Positions 54,393-64,000 of a stretch of 64,000 nucleotides of DNA are shown here, piece after piece (position 1 is the stretch's first letter; each line of letters begins with the position of its first letter). Made by a program: the position numbers and the translations under genes. Location of the stretch: positions 372,001 to 436,000 of the forward strand of contig OY723309.1 in NCBI GenBank assembly GCA_963210315.1, read 5' to 3'. Below the pieces are notes generated by a model that did no database searches, had not been told where the DNA came from, and worked only from the letters and a program-made list of their open reading frames with translations. This DNA is from Rhynchopus euleeides. Taxonomy: Eukaryota > Euglenozoa > Diplonemea > Diplonemida > Diplonemidae.

Positions 54393-56596
54393 AGTGGTTA
54401 CTTCAGCGCCGTGGACGCAAAAATAATGGAATTTTTGTGAACTGTGTGTGTGTGTGCGGGGTGTTGACCCAAACATATTACGGAAAACAGACCGGAGGAA
54501 ACGAAACAGACAAAGGGTACGGTGGGGGGGGGGGCAAGGGCAAGGAAGGGGGGGGGGGGGGTGATGTAGAAAACTGAAAGTGGTTATTGTCGATGGACGG
54601 GGGAGAGGTCGTGGTGGTGGGTCGGTGATGGTAGCCACGGGGGGGTGGGGGGTGGGGTGCATGGGGAGTGTCAATAGCAGACCTCAGGACTGCGCTCTGG
54701 ACATTTTATTGTCCATATCGATATAAAGCTCTTTAGGGACAGTCTTCGCCCACCCGGCAAGTCTGGGCGGATAAGCAGTTTTGCTCGGCGATTTGCCTCG
54801 CAAGAAAATGGAGGAGAATCGCCAATAAAACGCGCCATATTTCAGCACCGGATCAGTGAAGACACCCTTGTAAGAAGCTGGGATCGCCATGCCAAATGCT
54901 GGCACAACTGGTTTTTTTCAGGAGGTGGGGGGGGGGGTGTGGGGTTTAGGGGGGGGGGGTGGGTCTGGCATTCAGGAATGTGTGAAGCTTCGTGACACAA
55001 CAACGATATTTAGTTCGCTAAGCTAAACTAGAGGTGTCGAGAAAAAAAATGTGAGTTGCAGAACCGACCTCCCTTCCCAGGTGGTGGTGGTGGTGGTGGC
55101 GGCGGCGGCTGTGGAGTGGAGAGTGTTGAGTGTTGTGTCGTGCGCCACACACAAACCCGTTGTTGGGAGGGAAGAACACTCCTGTCATCTTTAAAAAACA
55201 GGGGGCCGCTCCCTCCCACCCACCCCGCGCTTCTGCTGCTAGAAGCTAAGAATGGTCAGTTCTGGGAGAGTCTCAGATGTAACTGGAAGAACAAGGCAAA
55301 AGGCAATACCCTTTGTTGAACGGTGCAACGGTTTGCACCGGTTCAGCAAGGGGAAGGTGGGGCTTGCCTTGTTGGCCTTTCTTCGGTTTCATCTGATAAC
55401 ATGTGTGATCGGATGATGCACGCATGGCACACTCTTGAAGGAAACGGAGGTGCACCACGCTGGGTGCATCCGCTCTCAGCACTGTGCCAGCATGGCAGCA
55501 CAAATCGCGTCACAAATTCGTTGTCAGCTTCGCCGCATGCTTCAGGTGCACATCGTGGAGAATATCCCGATCGCCTGATCTTGATGTGACCTCCACATGT
55601 GTGCACATCTGATTTTTTTCTGCGTGAAGGTTTGGCGTGAATGTGCCCACAAGTCATAGCAACACGGCGAGGCAGGGAGCTGTCAGCCACCCCAAAGCGC
55701 TGCGCCCAAACCCTCCTTCCTCCTGTGACAAGGGCTCTCGTTATCGTGAAATTAAAAACAAACCACCACCCTCCCCCCCGCCCTCCGCCCCGCTCCGCCG
55801 TGGCCCAAGCAAGGCATCTGCAACAGATAGCCTCGCTCGAAACGGCAAGCTTCTCTCGCACCCCACCCCCCCCCCTCCACCCATAAGAAACCGCCCCCGT
55901 GTTTCCAGCTAGTTGGGGGTTTTTTTGTCTGTGCGTTGGGAGGATATTTCACGAACCCTGTGAGTAGAGTCTGGGGGGCCTGTAGAGTGGGGTGGGTGCA
56001 TGCCATGCCAGCACAGCCTCGGCACCTGTGGTTCACACGCAGCGATGGGTGCGGAGCCATGGGTGCATGGTGTGAGACCGGTGTGGAAAGAACTAAAATA
56101 GCAGTGGCTATTCTAAATCCCAGGAGCCTGAAAGAGACAGACACAACCCTTCCCACGTCGGCTTGTGTGCCGACACAGGCATGGTGGGCGTGGAGTGTGG
56201 CTGCGCGTTGGTAGAGTTGGCATGTCCTTGTGGGGAAGAAGGATGCCAGAAACTGAAAGGTGTTAAAAATCTCCGATCCGAGGATGCGTTTTTCTTTTCG
56301 TTTCTGCACACCGCGCATGCATGGGGGTTCCCCATACGTTGGGCCGGCAACAGTCTTACTTTTTTGCCGCAACCTGGGAGCAGGTTCTATGGCAAGAAAT
56401 AAGAAAATTGCCCTTCTTTCCGAACGTTGGACTTTCCCTCCGGGGAGGGATCCGATCTGAGACACATTCTTAAAAAAAAGACCCGAATATTGGCGTTCTT
56501 TGTTGTGACACATAACCTGCGCACATGATATCAAACGCTGTCCCCCGGCGAGTCTTTTGGCAAAAGCGGAGATCCAAACAGAAATCTGCTGAGAGC
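54393..56596. other. Intergenic region, no supported gene
   Basis: G runs near 54521-54560 and 54930-54960 and a GGT/GGC microsatellite at about 55080-55110. Frames on both strands are short or low-complexity. Confidence 0.5.
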
Positions 56597-57498
56597 ATGC
56601 CACACGGATGACGTACGAATCGTAATGGTGAAATACGAATCGTGCATATCGTATTTTATATCGCATTATATCGTATACGATTACGATATAAAATACGATA
56701 TTATGCGATATTACGAATCGTTTAGGATGATGCATGGCCACACGGGGTGGGCACCGGGGAAAAAGGCACCCAGCACACCAACGAGGGGCGGCGAGACTAC
56801 CACCACCACCCCAGATGAGTCACCCACTCCGAAGCCAAAGGCTCTCAAAGAGCAGCTGGCGAAGCAGAAAGCAGGGGCGCGAGTGAGCTACGTGACAGCG
56901 AAAACACGTCATGATAAGCTGCAAGGCGATGCCAAAGACGTGTACGCCGTCAAGGATGTCGCGTCTCTGCAAACCCGCAAACCCCAGTGTTCTCCCGATG
57001 GCGAGTTTGGGGGCGAAAGTCTCCATTTGTATTTTTTCCCCCGAAAACCCGACGGCGAGTTTCGGCATTTTTTTGGGGGTTGGGGCTGTCAGGCCCTGCG
57101 AAACTTAAGAAAGTCGCAAGAAATCACAAGACCAACACAAAAAGTCGCAAAAAATCACAAGAAATTGCGGAGAATGTTTGCGTTTATTTGTGTTTTTTTG
57201 TATAGCGTATCAGTTCTCGTGCGTCGTCTTTCGTAGACGTTCTGTACGATGCGGATCCGCTAATCCAACATAGCAAACGTTTTTTTGTGATTTTTTGTGA
57301 ATGCCCTGTGAATTTTTGCGATCTTTTCAAGTTTCACAGGGCCCGACAGCCCCAGGGGTGGAATTTTTCACAGGTTTCAGACAGTTTTCCACTCATCGAC
57401 CTGCACAACTTCCCAACAACGAGCGTCCCTGGGTTCGTGCCCCACTACGAACCGCAATTGATCCAAAGAGTCCCAGAACGCGAAGGAGAAAGCCAGAT

Positions 57499-57550
57499 GT
57501 TCGCTACCGTGGCCTCCGGCGGCTGGGGGGCTCCGCCCCCTAAACCCCTG
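57499..57550 (+). repeat. 52-bp GC-palindrome module, copy 7
   Basis: Inside the 3.2-kb hAT-like element. The last bases are diverged (CCCCCTAAACCCC). Confidence 0.8.
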
Positions 57551-57962
57551 TGCTGTGCACCTGTCGAGTGTGCATGTACCATTTGGTGTACCATGGCAAG
57601 TGGGAAACGGCACAACACCAGGAGTGCGACATGGTCGTGAGTGAAGACGGAGTACGTGCAGACTACCATCCCTGCACAACGAAGTCTGTACGACTTCCTC
57701 GTTGTCCACTCACACCGCACATTGCAAAGCGTATCGATCAGAACGAATGTTGTTGCGGATATACGCGTGCATTGCATGAGGCGCTCGCGCGCGAAGCGCG
57801 CCAGCAATTTTTTTAGCACCCCTTTTTCCGGATCAAAGCTCGCCATCACCCGCCCGTGCGGTCGAGCACCAGAAGAAGAAGCAGTCGGGCGGTGAAGACA
57901 AGAACGGCGACAGGCAAGGGAGGCAGCAGAAGGCGCACGGAGCCAATCCAGCACCGGAATTC

Positions 57963-58968
57963 GTGAGTGACCTGTCGTATTCACTTTGCATCGGCAATAC
58001 CACGGCCAGCCAGGCGGAGCTTGTGGTGTTGGCGATTCGGAAACACCTGTACCCGAACATGCCCAGCGGACGCGCCCTCTTGCAGAAACACAGCAGCCAC
58101 ACGGATGCACTTCTGAAGGCGCTGAAAGATGCTCTCAAAGGTCGCACCGTGCCTATTGGCATCGACGGAACTACAGCAGCATCGATCCACACCTCGTACC
58201 TCGCTCTGACTGCATATGTTGGGCAACAACCGCTGCTGGTGTGCGTTGAGGTGTTCAGGCTGGGGTGAGCCCTGACGCAGTGATGCTTGAAGATGTGCTG
58301 CAGCGGCTCGAATGCGACTACTCGTTTACGATCGCGTCTGTCAACATGGACAGATGCGCGACAAACCAGCGCCTCATCAAGCTCACAGGGCGTCTGTCGG
58401 TGTGGTGTTTGGGGCATCACGCCAACAAATGTTGCAAAGACTTCTACACGAAGCGCTTCCCCCTCGCCATCCAGTTCGTGACCTTCTTCTCACAGGCGCC
58501 GCGCACCACCTCAGAAACGAGGTGGTCAGCGCTGTTTCACGTCGTTGAGCATGTGGCACCCCGGACCGACCTGCTTGCAAGCTTCTTGCACGAAGAGCTT
58601 GAGCGCGCCTACAAACCGCAAAGTGTCCGAGAGTTACATTTGATCGGAGGGGATGGGTGGGGGGACATGCTCTCGGAGACCCAGACGATGCACAGAGCCT
58701 CCTACAGTTCTTCCTCTGGATGAGCAACCCCCCCAGCGATCAGAAGTCCTGCTTTGTCGTGGGGGAAGTATGGAAGAGCATCCAACACGTCACCAACGAG
58801 GAACAACAACTTCTCAAAGAGCTGTGGGACACGTTTTCCTCAAGAGAGTTCTTTGAACTCATGGAGGTGATGGACCCGGAAGCAGTTGCCCAGGAGGTGA
58901 TTACTGATGAAGTGCTGGAGGCGTCGGAAGAGAGGTGGCGGGACGTCTTGGGGCGTAACACCACTTAG
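57963..58968 (+). pseudogene. hAT-superfamily-like (DUF659-type) transposase, frameshifted
   Basis: Three frames in order (about 57963-58268, 58265-58723, 58657-58968) give one continuous homology pattern interrupted by two frame changes. Landmarks of hAT/DUF659 transposases are visible: PIGIDGTTAAS (first catalytic Asp region), SVNMDRCATNQRLI (second Asp region), VWCLGHHANKCCKDF (C..H followed by acidic residue), and SETRWSALFHVVEHV (TRW block). The third frame is acidic and helical; the usual C-terminal hATC dimerisation motif is not visible. The first frame is open about 180 nt further upstream but no good ATG was found. Two unrecognised introns could replace the frameshifts, but no convincing splice pairs were seen. 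Confidence 0.6.
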
Positions 58969-59147
58969 CCGTGTCCCATCCTTGTGGTGTTGTCTCATGT
59001 GGCCACCTAGCCATCCCATTGCCTCCCTCAGAAGCCTGTAGTAATAGTGCGATATGGGCATATCGCATACGATATCAAGGCTGACTAAACACGATATAAA
59101 TACGATATATTGCGATATATTGCGATATCGCCTTAAAAAATACGATA

Positions 59148-59797
59148 CAGTGCCACAGAAAAGTTTCGAACACGATAAATTTTAAGATAATTTTAAGTTT
59201 TAAGACGAAAATCGCGGTTCTCGAAAAATTTTAAAACATTCTTTTGTTCAATACTTTGTTTCAAAGTCAAGGATCTTTCTCCGAAGTGTTTTCGGACAAA
59301 GATTTCTTGACAAGAGAGATACTAAAAATACTTCTTGACAGGACTGGACAGGTCGAGGTCATTCTATTTGCGATGTCAGCATCCAGTGGACTCGAAAAGG
59401 CCCCCATGTCGAGTGGTTTGGAGGGATGGACCGCTCGGTTGCGGAAACCACTCGACTGGGATAACGACCCTGTTGAGGTTGGACATTCCTCTTCTGGCCT
59501 CTCTGCCTGCGATCCGCAAGCTCATCCGCTTTGGGCAACTCGCAGCAAACCTGGCGATAGGGGACAGATAGGAGTAACCTGAGTGAGGTTGAAGGATGCT
59601 GACACCCGCCTGACCCAAAGACTGCCTGTTCACAGCGCTGGAGTGTTGCACATGTGGCACATCATACACACACCTCTAGGAAACTCCCATGATGCAGGAA
59701 AATAACTTTTAAAACAAAACAGAAGTTTTGAGACGAAAAAACTTTCGAACGGAGAATTTTAAAACTTTTGTTCGTTCGAAACTTTTCTGCGGCACTG
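59148..59797. mobile_element. Nested TA-flanked TIR element, 650 bp
   Basis: Inverted 24-bp ends with one mismatch (CAGTGCC, A or G, then CAGAAAAGTTTCGAAC), flanked by TA at 59146-59147 and 59798-59799, as in Tc1/mariner-type insertions. Non-coding, with TTTTAAAAC words repeated inside both ends. It interrupts the right subterminal region of the hAT-like element. Confidence 0.72.
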
Positions 59798-59856
59798 TAC
59801 ATATCGTATTTACGATATGATACGATATTACGATTCGTACGTCATCCGTGATGCCA

Positions 59857-61212
59857 GGAAAAAAAATCTGTTTGCATTCTCAAGACGAGGTGGGTTGGGG
59901 ACTGGCCGTGCAGTATATACGCCAGGGCAACGTGGGGCGGGGCGGGGCGGGGCGGGGGTGGGGGTAGGGGTAGCAGATGTAGAGAAATGCAAGGCACGGA
60001 GAGAGGGCCAGACCTCTCCTTTCAAGGCATCTCGGGGAGGGGGGGGGGGGGGGGCACACACGGATACACGTGAACATGTTTTGGAGGAGACTATAGTGTA
60101 CAACACACCGAGCACCATTCTTGATGCGATCCCACTCAACATGCGTGGATCTTGTTGGAAAGTGTCGGTGGCACTCAGCAGGAAGGGTCCGATCTGCAAA
60201 CCCCCAGAGTAAGCACACCACTTTGCTTCCGGTAAGGCGGGGCACACGTCAACAGAGTATAGTGTAGGGCGCAGCCAGCCGATTCTATTGCTGCCTCCAC
60301 ACGCGTGAATATGATTTGTGTCGCAGTGTACATCGCACCGAGCACAGCATCTGCTCTTGATGCGATAACCCATCAGTTGCCACACATACACACACCCCGT
60401 CACCATCAAAAAGACCCCCTTTCCCCCTTTCTGTTCTTTCCGATTTTCCACAATTTTATTTCACTGCGTTCCGCGCAGTCCAGACAGTTCCAAGAAATCC
60501 CTCGCCCAAACCCACCCCACCCCAAATCCTGATGATCGGCCTCCTCTGTTCTGCTGATTGTCTGTGTCTAGTGGGGGGGGCGGGGCGGGGGTTACTTTCG
60601 TTCAGCCCCCCCCCCCCCCGCGGGGGCAAGGGGCAAGGCGGGGAACGGGGTGGTGGTGGTGGGGCCAGCGGGGGGAAGGGTGTGGCGCGGTGACTATGTT
60701 TTGGCTACCCCCACACCCCCCCCCCTCCTCCCCAAACGCACCGGGGGCGTTCTTTGGAACGGAAACGACTACGACGGCAAGGCAAGCCCCCCCCCCCCCC
60801 CCCATTCGTGTGTTGCAGCATGGCCAATCCCCAGTAACACACGGATCGCTTTTCATGCCGTCTCGTTTTCCGAACCTGCTGTTGCCCAGTTATCGCACTG
60901 TTGACACACCTCCTCCCCTCGTTTTTTGTCACAAAATAACGCAGGCAAAGAATGTGTTGGGCCTGGCAAACCCGGCGTCGCACAGAAGGTCCCCCACAAG
61001 AGAGAAAAGAGACCGCTGCAACGAAGAACCAGACACGCTCTCGCTGTCAAAGAAGGAGAGCGCAGACACCACGCCACACAACAGACAGCCTTGCTGTGGA
61101 TGGGGTGGGGGGAGGTGCGCGGAGTTCTGCAGCAAGGCTCGCCACGGCACACACGGGTGCTGTGGGATATGGTATGTAAAAAGGCTTTTTGAGTTAGATA
61201 AAGCGGGTTTTG
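59857..61212. other. Intergenic region, no supported gene
   Basis: GGGGC repeats near 59935-59960 and homopolymer G/C runs near 60035-60055, 60608-60620 and 60788-60805. No recognised coding frame. Confidence 0.5.
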
Positions 61213-61221
61213 CCCCCCCCC

Positions 61222-62374
61222 CTAGGGGGGGTCAAATGGGGGTGACAAACACGATTTTTCAAAAAACCGGCGCAGAGGCCCCAAAGCCCCCGTAAACCCT
61301 CCAAACCCCCCCAGATCGGTCCGGAAACCCATCGAACCCCACTTTTCCACCATTCCGGGCACCTCAGGTGCCCGAATTGGGGTACCTAAATTTTGTGCCA
61401 CCGTTTGGTACCGTACAGTGCCACTGTGTGGGAGGTTGGAAAAGAATACGCCCCAACACCCCACATCTGAGGGTTGCAATGCATGTTGCTTGCCAACCAC
61501 GTCATCCGGTGGGTGTCAGGCGCTATGTAGGTGGCATTAGCCAGGTCTTCGATGAGTTCTGGTTTGTATATGTACCTCCCTGCCTGCGGCACAGGCACTG
61601 CCTTCGTCCCCTACACCAGCCACAGAGAGCGTATTGTACTCGGTCCACGGTTGCTGATTCATTGTGATGTGTTGTATCCTCGAGTGAACGTCACACACTA
61701 GTGGCACCACCACCGCCATCCGAGAGCTGTATTGACTTTGCGCGCTTCCGTTGCATTCACCTCGCCACGCACGTTGCACCGTTCAGTACCAGTGCTCTTG
61801 GGCCAGGCAAAGTAGACCGCAGCAACTACCAATTCTGGCACAATGGGTACCACGACAGCGCACTTCGTGTGTTCCCGGAATGTACAGCTCGTGTTGCAAC
61901 AGTCGTTGTCAACACATCCCGGTTGTGGAGCACTGCTGCACAGGAATCACACGACCATCCGGACTTGTTCCGTACCTACAGGCAGCCTCCCGGTGCATGG
62001 TGGCAGGGAGGTACATATACAAGCCAGAACACATCGAAGACCTGGCTGATGCCACCTACATAGCGCCTGACACCCACCGGATGACGTGGTTGGCAAGCAA
62101 CATGCATTGCAACCCTCAGATGTGGTGTGTTGGGGCATTTTCTTTTCCAACCTCCCACACAGTGGCACTGTACGGTACCAAACGGTGGCACAAAATTTAG
62201 GTACCCCAATTCGGGCACCTGAGGTGCCCGGAATGGTGGAAAAGTGGGGTTCGATGGGTTTCCGGACCGATCTGGGGGGGTTTGGAGGGTTTACGGGGGC
62301 TTTGGGGCCTCTGCGCCGGTTTTTTGAAAAATCGTGTTTATCCACGTAAAAGGGGGGCATTTGACCCCCCCTAG
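61222..62374. mobile_element. Long-TIR element with arms of about 363-373 bp
   Basis: The left arm 61222-61584 and right arm 62002-62374 are inverted copies, nearly identical except for about 30 bp near the tips. The tips read CTAGGGGGGGTCAAATG on both sides. It is flanked by C runs of 9-10 on both sides on the same strand, compatible with a 9-10-bp TSD. Long arms plus 9-10-bp duplication resemble Mutator-like or foldback elements. The 417-bp centre contains no recognised protein. Confidence 0.75.
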
Positions 62375-62578
62375 CCCCCCCCCCTCCCCCATGCCTGCTG
62401 AGGGGGCGCCACATAAAATACACACACACCCCAAAGAAAAAAACCACCCCCCTCCCCCCTTCACCTCACTCGCCGTTGGTGCCCGGGAGGACTCTGTTTT
62501 CCTCTCTGCACTCAGGGCCAGGCGCAACTCCTTCCCTCCCGGGGTATCTACGAGGCTCTTGACACTTGTGTAGTCAAC

Positions 62579-63797
62579 TTAAACTGCCTTCCTCTCTCTC
62601 TCACCACCCTCGCCTTCCGGCTGGATCCAAGAAACTTCGGCGTTGCAGAAGAAGCAGCGGTTTGTGTAGACGAGCTGCCTTGTGATGCACGCGCAGCAGC
62701 TGTTGTGCCCGCAGGAGAAGGTTGTGTTCGCCGCAGCGATGTAGCAGATGCAGCAAAGGGAGTCATCTCCCGCAGCCTCAGCCTGTGCATTGACGAGGGG
62801 GGTGTGTTTGCGGGTGGCAGTGGGGTGAGGTGTGATATACAAATCCTCTGGAGATACACCCACCTCAAGAGCAGTGCGAAGGGGGGGGGGGGGGGGAGTT
62901 TTTTTTGCCTTCGCTCAGAAGTGCAGAAAGAAGCGATTCGCCTCACAAACACGGAGACACGACAACACAAGCTGGCACAGTTTCTTGGCAGAGTTTGGCA
63001 CAGAGCGACGGGTCTCATGAGGTGTGATCCACAAATTTCCTCAAGATTCCCGAGGAGTAAGGTGCGGGATGGTGCAGCCACAGAAGGCAGCCATACCTGT
63101 GTCTCCTCAGCCTTCTTGTTTGCGAGCCAGGCCCGGTGCGTGTCGTGGATGGCCTGCGACACACTGGGGTGCCGCAGGTAGTCCAGCTTGCACCCGGCGC
63201 CTTCCTGCACGCCCAGCTCTGTTTGCGTGGGGGTGGTGGTGTGGGTGCGGGTGTAAAGCAGGTCTCCAGACTTGAGGGGCCTCAACACACTGCCGGTCCT
63301 GCACACACAAAACCCAGACTCTTTGTAATACGGCGCGCACGGCACACAACAAGAGACGGAGGCGTGTGGAACGCATAGGAGAGCCTGGTATCATCCTCAG
63401 GCTGGCTGGGGGAAGCGAGCATACCCTTCTCCCAGTCGAGGTCGATGATGAAGAGGAAGTCTTCGGGCGTCCACTCTTCCTTGGCTTTGCTGAGCTGGTA
63501 GAGGAGGGGGTTCGAGATGTCGACAGGTTTCGGCTCCGCGCGGGGGTCGAGCACAGCGGGCGGCGTGGGAACAAACAGCATGTTGACGAAGCACCCTGCA
63601 AGGGGGCACAGGAGGCGCGCCCTGTCAGCCGACGACAGGGACACGCGCGAGAGGGAGGCTGAGTACTTCTGCAGCATGTGCAGCAGCACCTCCACAAGCA
63701 TCTGCAGGTTGGTCGTCTTCCGAGACTCGATGGGGCAGCAGGCGTTGAAGTCAGGCAGGAACACCGACGGCATCACCAGCGTGCACGCTTCCAAAAC
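62579..63797 (-). CDS. KPC1/RNF123-like E3 ubiquitin ligase, C-terminal exons (partial)
   Basis: The last exon (62579-62782) ends in a complete C3HC4 RING finger: C-x2-C-x10-C-x-H-x2-C-x2-C-x10-C-x2-C, with CCICY, CGHNSCCACITRQL and CFFCNAEV. The CI.R.L...CFFCNA.V pattern at the extreme C-terminus is that of RNF123/KPC1 and plant RKP. An intron of 314 nt (62783-63096) has CAG/GTATGG and GCACAG/GC borders and joins phase 0. The middle exon (about 63097-63298) begins after GTGTGTGCAG and encodes GSVLRPLKSGDLLYTRTHTT...AIHDTHRAW. The next exon, in another frame, ends near 63350-63380 (donor not resolved) and begins at 63797 after GATCCAG; it encodes VLEACTLVMPSVFLPDF...WTPEDFLFIIDLDWEKG. The gene continues off the right edge. 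RING function and orthology are by motif; the rest is inference. Confidence 0.6.
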
Positions 63798-64000
63798 CTG
63801 GATCGGGGCGGATCGTGGAAGGAGGGTGGTGGAAAATTCAACAAAGAACACACCGCACATTGCCGCAGAGAATTTGGGGGAAGGTCATTAAAGATTTCCC
63901 CGCCCCCTCGCTCCATGTTGCTAACTATTCTACCACTCCATGAGGTCATTCTCAGTCCAGGACTCCTCTCAGGACAGGAGGACTTTCTCAGTACAGGACT
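63798..64000 (-). other. Probable intron of the E3 ligase gene at the window edge
   Basis: Pyrimidine-rich on the minus strand just before the acceptor at 63798-63800. The last 50 bp contain repeated CTCAG(T/G)(A/C)CAGGACT-like words. Confidence 0.4.

Larger units (their letters stand above)
56603..59850. mobile_element. hAT-like DNA transposon (3248 bp) with a decayed transposase
   Basis: Perfect 24-bp TIRs starting CACGGATGACGTACGAATCG (56603-56626 and 59827-59850), with a 6-bp duplication ATGCCA directly outside both ends (56597-56602 and 59851-59856). Subterminal regions (about 56627-56720, 59050-59145, 59798-59826) are rich in TACGATAT-type palindromes, the arrangement of transposase-binding repeats. 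The interior carries transposase frames at 57963-58968, a nested TA-flanked element and a 52-bp GC-palindrome module. A 6-bp TSD is shorter than the usual 8 bp of hAT elements. Confidence 0.85.

Noticed and set aside
54684..54890. 68-codon minus-strand frame starting MAIPASYKGVF
   Set aside because: The composition looks protein-like, but it is short, isolated and unlike anything I recognise; an exon is possible but unsupported.
55752..56741. 329-codon minus-strand frame
   Set aside because: It starts inside the AT palindromes of the hAT-like element and runs out across the TIR border into unrelated sequence, so it is not a unit gene.
57833..58420. 195-codon minus-strand frame over the transposase
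   Set aside because: Antisense shadow; the plus strand carries the hAT-type motifs.
61701..62200. Frames of 120-149 codons in the centre of the long inverted repeat
   Set aside because: They overlap in different frames, run into the arms and lack any known motif.

Overview
The window is nuclear DNA of a GC-rich eukaryotic microbe, probably a protist or alga. The evidence is spliceosomal-type introns in a RING-finger gene, eukaryotic gene families (a SET methyltransferase and a KPC1/RNF123-like E3 ligase), secreted proteins with N-terminal signal peptides, a non-LTR retrotransposon remnant and many DNA transposons with terminal inverted repeats (TIRs) and target-site duplications (TSDs). There are no operons and no bacterial gene order. 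The lineage cannot be fixed from the sequence alone.

Layout. (1) Positions 1-18751 are a tandem array of a 4282-bp unit, apparently identical in every copy. Each unit carries two leftward genes for secreted cysteine-rich proteins, called A (282 aa) and B (277 aa), and a dead 5' fragment of B just upstream of A. The array enters from the left edge and ends in a diverged half unit (18752-20170) whose B copy is frameshifted. (2) 20.2-28.8 kb holds a third family member, C, and a SET-domain protein with a signal peptide. (3) 28.8-48.6 kb is mostly transposons. Two copies of one short hAT-like element lie here. The first is intact (28807-30014, 8-bp TSD). The second (35208-47875, its own 8-bp TSD) is swollen to 12.7 kb by at least four nested insertions, which can be delimited exactly because the first copy supplies the empty site. 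Two nested elements share the terminus GGGGGTCTTCGCT and 3-bp TSDs, and each carries a large tandem array (three 31-bp minisatellites in one, a 377-bp satellite in the other). An RNase H-bearing retrotransposon tail precedes them at 33.7-35.0 kb. (4) 48.6-56.6 kb has two unrecognised genes near unusual palindrome clusters. (5) 56603-59850 is a hAT-like transposon with a broken transposase, perfect 24-bp TIRs and a 6-bp TSD. It hosts a smaller TA-flanked element. (6) 61.2-62.4 kb is a long-armed inverted-repeat element. (7) The right edge holds the 3' exons of a KPC1/RNF123-like E3 ubiquitin ligase gene.

The paired A/B genes look like a recently amplified secreted-protein locus that undergoes gene conversion (B and C share a 189-bp block of complete identity inside diverged sequence). 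The remaining sequence records successive transposon insertion. Very long open frames in the minisatellites and most GC-rich antisense frames are not genes.
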